Assembly (NCBI RefSeq): GCF_024666615.1
Contig: NZ_CP088297.1
Coordinates: 3,824,501 to 3,888,500 of the forward strand
Direction: 5' to 3'
Origin: Aquabacterium sp. J223
GTDB lineage: Bacteria > Pseudomonadota > Gammaproteobacteria > Burkholderiales > Burkholderiaceae_C
Length of the DNA: 64,000 bases
The first letter of the stretch is position 1, and every line of letters starts with the position of its first letter. The notes below the pieces were generated by a model, which saw only the letters and a list, made by a program, of their open reading frames with translations, was not told where the DNA came from and ran no database searches. A program made the position numbers and the translations under genes. Shown piece by piece: positions 53,261 through 62,412 of this stretch.

Positions 53261-53921
53261 TCAGTCGGCGTCGGGCGCGCCCAGCGGAAAGAACGCGCGG
53301 TAGGGGCGCGCCTCGTCCACCGCGCGGGCGAACGACGGGCGCCGCAACAGCCGCTGGCGGTAGGCCAGCAGCCGCGCATGGCGCGGTGGGATGGCGTGGG
53401 TCCAGTGCGCGTAGAAGAGGAACGGACCGGCCGCGCAGTCGGCCAGGCTGAAGTCCTCGCCCGCGGCCCAGGTGCGGCCGGCGATGCGCTCGTCCAGCCA
53501 GGCGTAGGCGGTGTCCAGCAAGCGCCGCGCGTCGTCCACGCCGTGGGGGTCGCGCTGCTCGGCCGGCCGCAGCGCGTCGAAGACGACCTTCTGCTGCGGC
53601 GTGGAGACGTAGTTGTCGAAGACGCGGTCGAGCAGGCGCACCTCCAGTGCGGCGTCCGCGTCGTCGGGGATGAGGCAGGGCGTCCCCGGCGGCCGGTGCC
53701 GGCCGAGGTGCTCGACGATGCAGGTGGCCTCCATCACCGTGCGCTCGCCGTCGACCAGCAGCGGGAAGCGCTTCAGCGGCCAGCGCCGGGTCAGTTCCTG
53801 CATGGCGGGGCTGTCCGGCCCCCTGCAGCCGCTGCGGCTCGAAGGGAATGCCGTACTCGTAAAAGGCGACGAGCGCCTTCTGGCAGTAGGACGAGAAGGG
53901 ATGGAAGTAGAGCTGGAGCAT
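53261..53921 (-). pseudogene. Glutathione S-transferase family protein, frameshifted
   Basis: The start from ATG 53921 gives LQLYFHPFSSYCQKALVAFY, a glutathione-site motif with a Ser and a Cys. After about 34 residues the remaining GST sequence (PDSPAMQELTRRWPLKRFPLLVDGE, ATCIVEHLGRHRPPG, and the all-alpha C-terminal domain ending FFPLGAPDAD) is in another frame. Removing one base from the C5 run at 53819-53823 restores a 219-residue protein. Such GSTs conjugate or reductively process electrophiles. A GAGGA site precedes the ATG. Again probably a homopolymer error. Confidence 0.85.
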
Positions 53922-54019
53922 CGCGGGTCCTCGGGCATCGACGGCCGGCCGCCGGCGGCGGCCATCATCGCCCGACGTTCGGCGGGCGTGCCGATCGACA
54001 ACGCCCTCGCACCGCTTCG

Positions 54020-54025
54020 GATAAT
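54020..54025 (+). promoter_or_regulatory. Candidate -10 element for leaderless mltB
   Basis: GATAAT, close to the -10 consensus, ends six bases before the mltB ATG at 54032 with no room for a ribosome-binding site. TCGACA at 53995-54000 could be a weak -35 with a 19-base spacer. This is one of the clearest leaderless candidates in the window. Confidence 0.55.
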
Positions 54026-54031
54026 CCGCCG

Positions 54032-55165
54032 ATGACCCTGCCCTGCCGTGCCCTCGCCCTGTCCTGCCTGCTGGCCGCCGGCCTCGTCGCCGGGGCCGCG
54101 GCGGCGCCGTCCGCCGAGGTGCCGGCCCGCGCCCGGCCGAAGGCCGCCAAACCCGCCACCAAACCCGCCGCGGTGCGCGCCGACGACGCGCCCGAGGCGG
54201 TCACCTACGGCCGCCGCGAGGACGTGATGCGTTTCGCCGCCGAGACCGCCGAGCGCCTGCAGCTCGACCCCGACTGGGTGGCGCAGCAGCTGGCGCAGGC
54301 GCGCTTCCAGCCGTCGGTGGTGCGCTTCATCATGCCGCCGCCGGCGGGCACGGCGAAGAACTGGGCGGCCTACCGCGCGCGCTTCGTCGAGCCGAAGCGC
54401 GTGCGCGCCGGCGCCGACTTCTGGGCGCTGCACGCCGACACGCTGGCCCGCGCCCAGGCGCAGTACGGCGTGCCGGCGGAGATCGTGGTCGGCGTGATCG
54501 GCGTCGAGACCTTCTACGGCCGGATGATGGGCGGCTACCGGGTGCTCGACGCGCTGGCCACCCTGGCCTTCGACTTCCCCAGCGGCCGCAGCGACCGCAG
54601 CGCCTTCTTCCGCGACGAGCTGGCCCAGTTCCTCGCCCTGTGCCGGCGCGAGGCGCTGGACTGCCGGCAGCCGCGCGGCTCCTACGCCGGCGCCATGGGC
54701 TGGCCGCAGTTCATGCCCAGCAGCTGGAACGCGCAGGCGGTCGATTACGACGGCAACGGCCGGGTGGACCTGATCGGCAGCGCCGTCGACGCCATCGGCA
54801 GCGTGGCGCACTACCTGGCGGCCCACGGCTGGCAGCCCGGCCTGCCGACGCACTACGGCGTCGCCCCACCGGTGGACAGCACCGCCCGCGCCACGCTGCT
54901 GGCGCCGGACATCGTGCCCAGCTTCTCGCCGGCGCAGTTCACCGAGCTCGGCGCCCGGCTGGCGCCCGAGGCGGACCGCCACGACGGCCCGCTGGCGCTG
55001 GTCGAACTGCAGAACGGCGAGGCCGCGCCCAGCTTCGTCGCCGGCACCCGCAACTTCTACGTCGTCACCCGCTACAACTGGTCGAGCTACTACGCGATGG
55101 CGGTGATCGAGCTCGGCCGCGCGGTGGCCGAGGTCCGCGGTTTGCCGGTCGCGGCCGGCCGCTGA
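54032..55165 (+). CDS. mltB: Lytic murein transglycosylase B
   Basis: A 377-residue lytic transglycosylase of the MltB (SltB) family. The signal peptide ends near AAAAPSAEV; there is no lipobox Cys at the usual place, so it may be periplasmic and soluble. The catalytic Glu is E159 in GVIGVETFYGR; other family motifs are GAMGWPQFMPSSW, DYDGNGRVDLIGS and YNWSSYYAMAVIEL. It cleaves peptidoglycan between MurNAc and GlcNAc, leaving 1,6-anhydro ends. It is divergent from the GST gene and followed 30 bp later by the PQQ-type dehydrogenase. Confidence 0.95.
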   Translation: MTLPCRALALSCLLAAGLVAGAAAAPSAEVPARARPKAAKPATKPAAVRADDAPEAVTYGRREDVMRFAAETAERLQLDPDWVAQQLAQARFQPSVVRFIMPPPAGTAKNWAAYRARFVEPKRVRAGADFWALHADTLARAQAQYGVPAEIVVGVIGVETFYGRMMGGYRVLDALATLAFDFPSGRSDRSAFFRDELAQFLALCRREALDCRQPRGSYAGAMGWPQFMPSSWNAQAVDYDGNGRVDLIGSAVDAIGSVAHYLAAHGWQPGLPTHYGVAPPVDSTARATLLAPDIVPSFSPAQFTELGARLAPEADRHDGPLALVELQNGEAAPSFVAGTRNFYVVTRYNWSSYYAMAVIELGRAVAEVRGLPVAAGR

Positions 55166-55195
55166 ACGCCGCCGGCCGTCGCCCGAAGGATCCGC

Positions 55196-56350
55196 ATGAA
55201 CGCCCGCCCGACCCGCCGCACCGTCCTGTCCGCGCTGGGCGCCCTGCCCTTCGTGCCCGGCGTCGCCCAGGCGCAGCCGACCGGCCGCCCGGCGCGCACC
55301 GAGGTGCTGGCTCAGGGCCTGAGCCAGCCCTGGGCGCTGGCCTTCCTGCCCGACGGCCGCTGGCTGGTGACCGAGAAGGCCGGACGGCTGCGCATCGTGC
55401 GGCCGGACGGTCCGGTCTCGGCGCGGGTCGGCGAGCCGGTGGCCGGCCTGCCGGCCGTCGAGGCGATCGGCCAGGGCGGCCTGCTCGACGTCGTGCCGGC
55501 GACGGACTTCGGGCGCAGCCGGCGCGTCTTCTGGGCCTATGCCGAGGCGGGCAGCGGCGACGAACGCGGGCGCAACGGCACCGCGGTGGCCCGCGGCCGG
55601 CTGGTCGAGGCCGGTGGCGGCGCGCGGCTGGAGGAGGTGCAGGTCGTCTTCCGCCAGCGGCCGAAGGTGGCCAGCCGCAACCACTTCGGCTGCCGGCTGG
55701 TGTTCGACCGCGGCGGCATGCTGTTCGTCACGCTGGGCGACCGCTTCGGCCCGCGCGACCAGGCGCAGGCGCTGGACGGCCACCTGGGCAAGATCGTGCG
55801 CATCGCCCCCGACGGCGAGGTGCCGAAGGACAACCCCTTCGTCGGCCGCCCGGGCGCGCTGCCGGACCTTTGGAGCTACGGCCACCGCAACATCCAGGGC
55901 GCCGCGCTGCACCCGGCCACCGGCGAGCTGTGGATCACCGAGCACGGCCCGCAGGGCGGCGACGAGCTGAACCGCGTGCAGCGCGGCGGCAACCATGGCT
56001 GGCCGGTGATCACCCACGGCCGCGAATACGGCAGCGGCCTGCCCATCGGCGACGGCACCGAACGCGCCGACGTGGTCGCGCCGCTGCGCGTCTGGCGGCC
56101 CACCTCCATCGCGCCGAGCGGGCTGGCCTTCGTCACCGGTGACCGCTACCCGGGCTGGAAAGGCAACCTGGTGCTCGGCGCCCTGCGCGACCAGTCGCTG
56201 TGGCGCCTGCAGCTCGACGGCGAGCGCATCGCCGCCGAGGAACGCCTGGCCGTCGACGCCCGCGTGCGCGACGTGCGCGAAGGCCCGGACGGTGCGCTCT
56301 ACCTGCTCACCGACGAGAGCGACGGCAAGGTGCTGCGGCTGCTGGGTTAG
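55196..56350 (+). CDS. PQQ-dependent sugar dehydrogenase family protein (YliI-like)
   Basis: A 384-residue six-bladed beta-propeller of the soluble aldose sugar dehydrogenase family. A twin-arginine-like signal (TRRTVLSALGALPFVPGVAQA) precedes LSQPWALAFLPDGRWLVTEKAGRL; the active-site His and Arg regions are RNHFGCRLVF, GHRNIQGAALHP, TEHGPQGGDELN and GNHGWPVITHG. It should oxidise an aldose or similar compound in the periplasm using PQQ. AAGGAT precedes the ATG. It follows mltB closely and may share its transcript. Confidence 0.92.
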   Translation: MNARPTRRTVLSALGALPFVPGVAQAQPTGRPARTEVLAQGLSQPWALAFLPDGRWLVTEKAGRLRIVRPDGPVSARVGEPVAGLPAVEAIGQGGLLDVVPATDFGRSRRVFWAYAEAGSGDERGRNGTAVARGRLVEAGGGARLEEVQVVFRQRPKVASRNHFGCRLVFDRGGMLFVTLGDRFGPRDQAQALDGHLGKIVRIAPDGEVPKDNPFVGRPGALPDLWSYGHRNIQGAALHPATGELWITEHGPQGGDELNRVQRGGNHGWPVITHGREYGSGLPIGDGTERADVVAPLRVWRPTSIAPSGLAFVTGDRYPGWKGNLVLGALRDQSLWRLQLDGERIAAEERLAVDARVRDVREGPDGALYLLTDESDGKVLRLLG

Positions 56351-56398
56351 CGGTCGTCGACGGATCGGCCGGCGCACCCGACGGCCGAGGGGCCGTCA

Positions 56399-58701
56399 TC
56401 AGTCCCGCTGGTGCCGCCGCAGCCGCTCCTCCACCCGTGAGCGCAGCCGCCAGCGGCCGGCGTCGCCCAGCATGCGGCCGGCCCAGCGGTAGACGTTGGA
56501 CTCGCGCACCGTCTGGCGCAGGCTGGCCATGCGCTCGCGCTGCTCGCCGGGCGACATGGTGGCCGCGCGGTGCAGCGCGTCGGCGGTCTCCTCGACGTGG
56601 TACGGGTTGACGATCAGGGCCTCGGACAGCTCGCGCGAGGCGCCGGCGAAGCGGCTCAGCACCAGCACGCCCTGCTCGTCGTCGCGGGCGGCGACGAACT
56701 CCTTGCTGACCAGGTTCATGCCGTCGTGCAGGCTGGTCACCACGCAGATGTCAGCCGCGCGGTACAGCTCCATCAGCGCGGCATGGCCGTGGTGCTCGGC
56801 CAGCAGGCGCACCGGCTCGAAGCCGTCGCGGCCGAAGCGTTCGTTGATGCGCGCCGCCTGGCGCTGCACCCGCTCCTGGAAGCTGCGGTATTCCTCGAGC
56901 ACGCTGCGCGTGGGCGCCGCGATCTGCACGAAGACGAAGCGGCCGTGCCACTCGGGCCGCTTCTCCAGCAGCCGCTCCACCGCGTTCAGCCGCTCGACGA
57001 TGCCCTTGGTGTAGTCGAAGCGGTCGACGCCGACGGCGATCACCGCGTCGGCGGGCAGGCCCAGGCGTTCGACGACGCGCTCGCGGCACTCGGCCGGCGG
57101 CGGGCCCAGCGGCCCGGAGGGCCAGGCGATCGAGATGGGGTAGCTCTCGATCAGCGTCTCGTCGTCGCGGAAGGTGATGGTCGAGTGCTCGGGCTCCAGC
57201 CGCGCCTCCAGGAAGCGGTCCACCGTCTCCATGAAGTTCTTGCAGTGGTAGCGGGTGTGGAAGCCCAGGATGGTGCTGCCCAGCAGGCCTTCGAGCAGCT
57301 CGCGCCGCCGGGGCAGATGCCGAAGCTCTCCGGGTTCGGCCAGGGGATGTGCCAGAAGGCGATGATGGTGGCCTGCGGCAGGCGCTCGCGGATCATCGCC
57401 GGCGCCAGCGCGAAGTGGTAGTCCTGCACCAGCACGATGGGGTCCTCGCTGCGCGCCTCGGCCACCACCGCGTCGGCGAAGCGGCGGTTGATGGCCTGGT
57501 AGGCCCGCCAGTCCGATTCACGGAACACCGGCCGCACGTGGGCCACGTGGCACAGGGGCCACAGCCCCTCGTTGGCGAAGCCGGCGTAGTAGCCCTGCTC
57601 CTCCTCGTCCGTCATCCAGACGCGGCGCAGCACGTAGGACGGGTCGTCCGGCGGCACCGGCACGCGGTCGTGCGCGTCGACCACCTCGCGGTCGGCGCTG
57701 CCGCTGCCGTGCGCGATCCAGGTGCCCGAGCAGGCACGCACCACCGGCTCCATCGCCGTCACCAGGCCACTGGCCGGCTGCTGCAGGCCGATGCGGCCAT
57801 CGGCCTCGCGGATGTGCGAATACGGCTCGCGGTTGGACACGACGATCACCTGGTCGCCGCGCAGCTGGGTCTGCAGCAGCTGGCGCAGGCGCTCCGGCGT
57901 CCACTGCCAGTCGTGGCCCAGGCTACGGCGGTAGTCGTCCTCCAGGTCGCGCAGCCGGGCGCGCAGGTCGTGGGCGAAGGGCGCCAGCTCAGGCGGCGGG
58001 GCCTGCATCATCGGCGTCAGCAGGCCCTCGCCGCGCAGGATGGCGCGCATGCCCTGCACCCAGCCGCGCCAGCTCAGCTGCGCCACCGCCACGGTGATGA
58101 GCGACATCGCCAGCCCCAGCCCGGCGGCGAACAGCAGCAGGAAGCGGCGGCTGTCCTCGCTGCGGCGGTCGACGAAGTTCATGTCGTGCAGCAGCACCAG
58201 CCGGCCGAGCAGCACCTGGGTCGGATCGGCTTCGGCCGCCGGCGGCGGCGGGTCGTCGCCCAGCGGCTGCGCGGCCGGCCGCCGGTCGCCCATCACGTCG
58301 TGCACGCTGGGGTGCACCGGGCCGGTGGGCAGCATCAGCCGGGCCATCGGGTCCTGCGCCGACTCGGTCAGCGCGCGGCAGCCGAGCTCGGTCGGGAAGC
58401 CGTCGTTGGCGGCCAGCCGCTGGCCCTCGGGCGTGCACAGCGCCACGCCGACCAGGCGCTCCTGCTGCACCGTGCGGTCGAACATGCGCTTCAGGCCGGC
58501 CCGGTCGTCGAAGGACAGCGCCTGCGCCAGCGGTTCGGACAGCGCCGCGGCGACCAGCGCGCCGCGCACGTTGAGGTCGCGCACGAACCAGCGCAGCACC
58601 ACGCCTTCGAGCAGCGGCAGGGCCGCGTAGGACGCGACGACGACGGCGAGGAGCAGCGGCAGCAGGAAGCGCAGCTGCAACCTCAGGGTGCGGAACTTCA
58701 T
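56399..58701 (-). pseudogene. otsA: Membrane-anchored trehalose-6-phosphate synthase (OtsA), frameshifted
   Basis: The first frame from 58701 encodes two transmembrane helices (about 10-30 and 187-209) around a 155-residue periplasmic loop, a HAMP-like linker and the first half of a GT20 domain (VIVVSNREPYSH, LVQDYHFALAP, IAFWHIPWPNPESFGICP). The remaining GT20 half ([27 protein letters not shown]) is in another frame ending at 56399. Adding one base to the G4 run at 57310-57313 restores a protein of about 767 residues. It makes trehalose-6-phosphate from UDP-glucose and glucose-6-phosphate, here with a sensor-like anchor. No otsB gene is adjacent. A GGAGAGGGA site precedes the ATG. Confidence 0.9.
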
Positions 58702-58906
58702 CGGGTGCGGCGGTTTCCCTCTCCGCCGGCCCGCCCCCGTCCAGCGGCAGCATCGCGCGGCGGAGTTCCCGCTTTGTGGTGTGTGGCGGCCATTCTAGGA
58801 ACGCCGGCCACCGCGTCCGTGACCATGTCCACCCGCCGGGCCGGGCATCGCCCCGCCGCGCGTCGGGCCGGCCGGGCCGCGGGATCCGGTGGATCACCGG
58901 CCTCCA

Positions 58907-58912
58907 TAGAAT
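58907..58912 (+). promoter_or_regulatory. Candidate -10 element for the leaderless RNase AM gene
   Basis: TAGAAT ends exactly six bases before the GTG start at 58919. There is no Shine-Dalgarno sequence in between, and the gap upstream is GC-rich otherwise. The 217-bp region 58702-58918 shows no other gene. Confidence 0.5.
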
Positions 58913-58918
58913 CCCTGG

Positions 58919-59797
58919 GTGAACGACGCCCCCGGACCCGACACCGCGCTCAACGCCGACCTGCACTCGCACTCGGTGGTGTCGGACGGCACGCTGACGC
59001 CCGAAGCGCTGGCCGAACGGGCCCACCGCAACGGCGTCCAGCTCTGGTCGTTGACCGACCACGACGAACTGGCCGGTCAGCACCGCGCCGCGGCCGCCGC
59101 GCGACGCCTCGGCCTGGCCTACCTCTGCGGGGTGGAGATCTCGGTGAGCTTCGCCAGCGAGACGGTGCACATCGTCGGCCTCGGCATCGACCCCGACGAC
59201 CCGACCCTGGTGCAGGGGCTGGCCGCCACCCGCGACGGCCGCGACCGCCGGGCCCGGTTGATGGCCGACGCCCTGGCGCAGGCCGGCGTGCCGGGCGCCT
59301 ACGAGGGCGCGCTGCGCTTCGCGGGCAACCCGGCGCTGATCTCGCGCACCCACGTCGCCCGCCACCTGGTGGAGACCGGCGTCTGCCGCGACACCGGCGA
59401 GGTGTTCCGCCGCTTCCTGGTGCCCGGCCAGCCGGGGTACGTGCCGCACCGCTGGGCCGCGCTGGACGCGGCGGTGGGCTGGATCCGCGGCGCTGGCGGT
59501 GTGGCGGTGCTGGCCCACCCCGGGCGCTACCAGCGGCTCGGGTCGCTGGGCGAACACGCGCTGTTCGAGGCCTTCCAGGCCGCGGGCGGCGAGGCGGTCG
59601 AGGTGGTCACCGGCAGCCACAGCCCCGACCAGTACGCCACCTACGCCGAATTGGCGCGGCAGCGGGGGCTGATGGCCTCGCGCGGCAGCGACTTCCATTC
59701 GCCGCAGGAGAGCCGGGTCGACCTCGGCGGCCTGCCGCCGCTGCCGGCGACGCTGGTGCCGGTGTGGGAGGCCCTGCGGACCCGCGTGCTACGCTGA
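58919..59797 (+). CDS. PHP-domain 5'-nucleotidase/exoribonuclease, RNase AM (YciV/TrpH) type
   Basis: A 292-residue PHP-domain protein. Metal ligands are in DLHSHSVVSDGTLTPE, LTDHDELAG, GVEISVSF, RTHVARHLV, VLAHPGRY and GSDFHSP, all intact. RNase AM matures the 5' ends of 23S, 16S and 5S rRNA and degrades pAp and short RNA 5' ends. The gene starts at GTG 58919, three bases of which may be the RNA 5' end. In relatives it is next to a YciO-type gene, as here, except that the FkbM gene intervenes. Confidence 0.9.
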   Translation: MNDAPGPDTALNADLHSHSVVSDGTLTPEALAERAHRNGVQLWSLTDHDELAGQHRAAAAARRLGLAYLCGVEISVSFASETVHIVGLGIDPDDPTLVQGLAATRDGRDRRARLMADALAQAGVPGAYEGALRFAGNPALISRTHVARHLVETGVCRDTGEVFRRFLVPGQPGYVPHRWAALDAAVGWIRGAGGVAVLAHPGRYQRLGSLGEHALFEAFQAAGGEAVEVVTGSHSPDQYATYAELARQRGLMASRGSDFHSPQESRVDLGGLPPLPATLVPVWEALRTRVLR

Positions 59798-60115
59798 GGG
59801 CCCGGCGTCGCCCTGGTCGTGCCGGCGGCAACCTACTTCGCGAGCAGGGACACCGCCATCCCCGCCGCCGACCACCGTGCCGATGGTGACATTGGACCTA
59901 CGCTACCCGATGCAGGCGTCGGTGACGCTGGGTGGCAGACGCCGGGACACGGCTGCCTGCGGCATCGGAACCGAGGCACTGCGCCAACGCTCCAGCAACG
60001 AAAGCCTTGATTTGAAAGCGCACCTGGTTGCCCAGCCGCGACGCCCAAACGAATGCCGCGCCCGATACAGAGCTCCGCTACATTGCATCGACACGTGGCA
60101 GCGGAGTGTTTAAAG
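59798..60115. other. Non-coding gap with lower GC before the FkbM gene
   Basis: This 318-bp gap is less GC-rich than the genes to its left and holds only short, unconserved frames. No terminator, tRNA or repeat was found. An in-frame ATG at 60053 could extend the FkbM protein by 21 residues, but no ribosome-binding site supports it. The composition change starts here and continues through the FkbM gene. Confidence 0.6.
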
Positions 60116-61024
60116 ATGGCTCAAGCGTCGAATGAGGGGACAAGGGCGAACCTGCTGCAGGCGGCGATCGCGCGGGCCTGCCGGCTATACCCCTTTATAT
60201 CGGGTACCGGCACACTCGCCAACAGCACCCTGTTCCGACGTTTCTCCGGCACGGGGCGGAATGCCGTGTGGGCACGGGTTGATGGTGGGGAGGTACTGGC
60301 CTCGCTGGACGAGTATGTCGGTCGGTCGGCGTACTTCTTTGGCGACCTGGATCCAAAGATCAGCCAGCTCTGCCGCCTGCTGCTACGTCCGGGCGACCGC
60401 GCCCTGGACGTGGGCGCGAACATTGGAATTGTCACCCTCTTGATGTCGCGGCTGGTGGGGTCGACCGGGCAGGTTCATTCTTTTGAACCCAATCCCGTCG
60501 TCTCCAGCAGGCTCATGGCCGCGGTGGCGCACAGCGGTGTCGGCAATGTCACCGTCTATCCGAAAGCGCTCGGGGATCAGCCGGGCAAACTCATTCTAAA
60601 CGTCCCACCGGACAACGCGGGTGCCGCCTCGCTGGTACATGGCTATGCCGAACCGGGCACGGTACGCGTCGAAGTGCCAGTCGTTCGGCTCGACGACGAG
60701 ATCAGCCAGGGACCAATTCGACTCATGAAGATTGATGTCGAAGGCTTCGAGTTGATGGTGCTCCGCGGCGCGAGGAATCTGCTTGCAGAAATGCCGCCTG
60801 ACTGCATCGTCTTCGAACATCAGGACCGCAGCGGCGGCAGCGCCAGCGAAGTACTTGCCTGCTTGAGTGCAGCGGGATACCGCTTCTATGCCGTGGCAAA
60901 GTCGCTGCTGAAACTTCGACTGCTCGCGTTCGACCCGACGGACGGCGGCAGGCCGCTGACCAACGACGTGCTGGCGGTTCACCGGAGGCTGGCCCCGAAC
61001 TTCGGTTGGCTTCCAAAGCGCTGA
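60116..61024 (+). CDS. FkbM-family SAM-dependent methyltransferase
   Basis: A 302-residue methyltransferase of the FkbM family. The SAM-binding motif is LDVGANIGIVTLLMSRLVG, with HSFEPNPVVSSRL and the acceptor-side DVEGFELMVLRGA, IVFEHQD following. Family members O-methylate sugars or polyketides, often in surface-glycan clusters. The gene has visibly lower GC and looser codon use than neighbours (many A/T third positions), suggesting horizontal acquisition. It separates RNase AM from the YciO-type gene, which are usually adjacent. ATG 60116 has a GCGGAG site; 60053 is the longer alternative. Confidence 0.86.
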   Translation: MAQASNEGTRANLLQAAIARACRLYPFISGTGTLANSTLFRRFSGTGRNAVWARVDGGEVLASLDEYVGRSAYFFGDLDPKISQLCRLLLRPGDRALDVGANIGIVTLLMSRLVGSTGQVHSFEPNPVVSSRLMAAVAHSGVGNVTVYPKALGDQPGKLILNVPPDNAGAASLVHGYAEPGTVRVEVPVVRLDDEISQGPIRLMKIDVEGFELMVLRGARNLLAEMPPDCIVFEHQDRSGGSASEVLACLSAAGYRFYAVAKSLLKLRLLAFDPTDGGRPLTNDVLAVHRRLAPNFGWLPKR

Positions 61025-61071
61025 GTTTTCCGCCTTGATTGGCGGGCCGGCTCCTTGCCCGGCACGACACG

Positions 61072-61725
61072 ATGTCCCAGTTCTTCGAGCTCCACCCGGA
61101 AAACCCGCAGCCGCGGCTGTTGAAGCAGGCGGCCGACCTGCTGCACGGCGGCGGCGTGGCCGCGTTGCCGACGGACTCCAGCTACGCGCTGGTGTGCCAC
61201 CTCGACGACAAGGCCGCCGCCGAGAAGCTGCGCCGCATCCGCGGCGTCGACGAGCGCCATCACCTGACGCTGCTGTGCCGCTCGCTGTCGGACCTGTCGG
61301 CCTACGCGCGGGTGGACAACCGCCAGTACCGGCTGCTGAAGCTGGGCACGCCCGGGCCCTTCACCTTCATCCTGGAGGCGACGCGCGAGGTGCCGCGGCG
61401 GCTGTCGCACCCCAGCCGCCGCACCATCGGCCTGCGGGTGCCGGACCACCGGGTGACGCAGGCGCTGCTGGAGGTGTTCGGCCAGCCGCTGCTGGGCACG
61501 ACGCTCATCCTGCCCGGCGAGCGCGACCCGCTGAACGACCCGCAGGAGATCCGCGAGCGGCTGCAGAAGCAGGTGGCGGTGGTGCTCGACGGCGGCGCCT
61601 GCTCCACCGAGCCCACCACCGTGATCGACCTCAGCGAGGAACCGCCGCGCCTGGTGCGGCGGGGCCGCGGCGACCCGGCGCAACTGGGCCTGGCGTTGGT
61701 CGAGGTGGAGGACGGGGTCGGCTGA
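61072..61725 (+). CDS. Threonylcarbamoyl-AMP synthase family protein, YciO type
   Basis: A 217-residue Sua5/YciO/YrdC-family protein without the C-terminal Sua5 domain. Key residues are in GGVAALPTDSSYALVCHL, a basic KLRRIRGVDERHHLTLLC, PGPFTFILEATREVPRRL, RTIGLRVPDH and LLGTTLILPGE. YrdC members make threonylcarbamoyl-AMP for tRNA t6A; YciO is a weaker or divergent paralogue. The KRIRG variation and the pairing with RNase AM point to YciO. The start ATG 61072 matches family N-termini. Confidence 0.88.
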   Translation: MSQFFELHPENPQPRLLKQAADLLHGGGVAALPTDSSYALVCHLDDKAAAEKLRRIRGVDERHHLTLLCRSLSDLSAYARVDNRQYRLLKLGTPGPFTFILEATREVPRRLSHPSRRTIGLRVPDHRVTQALLEVFGQPLLGTTLILPGERDPLNDPQEIRERLQKQVAVVLDGGACSTEPTTVIDLSEEPPRLVRRGRGDPAQLGLALVEVEDGVG

Positions 61726-61746
61726 GCCCCGGGGGCCGGGGCCTCG

Positions 61747-62358
61747 TCAGGCCGCGCGGCGGGCGCCGCCGCGGTGGGTCACCACCCGCCAGGCGTATCC
61801 GCCGGCGATCAGCGCCAGCAGCACCCACGACAGCGGGTCGAAGAACTCCGACACCCGTTCGAAACGGCTGCCCAGCACCTGGCCGACACCGGCCAGCAGG
61901 CCGCTCCACAGCGCACTGCCGAGCGTGGTCAGCACCACGAACGAGGGGAGCGGCATGCGCTCCACCCCGGCCGGCAGCGAGATCAGCGAGCGCAGGCCTG
62001 GCACCAGCCGGCCGAAGAACACCGAGGCGCCACGGTGGCGCTGGAACCAGCCGCCCGCGCGTTCGATGTCGCGCCGCGACAGGGTGAGCCAGCGGCCGCG
62101 CCGGTCGGCGAAGTCGGCCAGCCGGTCCTCGCCCAGCTTGGCCGCGACCCAGTACAGCGGCAGTGCGCCCAGCACCGAGCCCAGCGTGCCGGCGGCGATC
62201 ACCCCCGGCAGCGACAGCTTGCCCTGCGCCGACAGGTAGCCGGCCAGCGGCATGATCACCTCGGACGGGATGGGCGGAAAGACGTTCTCCAGGAACATCA
62301 GCGCCACGATGCCGGCATAGCCGGCGCCGCTCACCCAGTCGATCACCCATTCGGCCAT
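61747..62358 (-). CDS. DedA-family membrane protein
   Basis: A 203-residue DedA protein with about five membrane segments. Conserved residues are in ENVFPPIPSEVIMPLAGYL (re-entrant loop with Glu), LGALPLYWVAAKLG, and the hallmark FFGRLVPGLRSLISLPAGVERMP with its essential Arg residues. DedA proteins include undecaprenyl-phosphate and phospholipid flippases and support envelope stress and antimicrobial-peptide resistance. ATG 62358 has an AAGGGGGG site; a GTG at 62379 is less likely. It converges on the YciO gene with 21 bp between stops. Confidence 0.93.
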   Translation of the reverse strand: MAEWVIDWVSGAGYAGIVALMFLENVFPPIPSEVIMPLAGYLSAQGKLSLPGVIAAGTLGSVLGALPLYWVAAKLGEDRLADFADRRGRWLTLSRRDIERAGGWFQRHRGASVFFGRLVPGLRSLISLPAGVERMPLPSFVVLTTLGSALWSGLLAGVGQVLGSRFERVSEFFDPLSWVLLALIAGGYAWRVVTHRGGARRAA

Positions 62359-62412
62359 GTGCGCCCCCCTTTCGCCCACGACGTGGGCAAGGCGCGGACC
62401 GAGGACCGGGGG

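Noticed and set aside
53922-56377. Minus-strand extension of the GST frame across mltB and the PQQ dehydrogenase genes
   Set aside because: The extension shows only His/Gln/Arg-rich shadow sequence, while the plus strand encodes two proteins with intact catalytic motifs.
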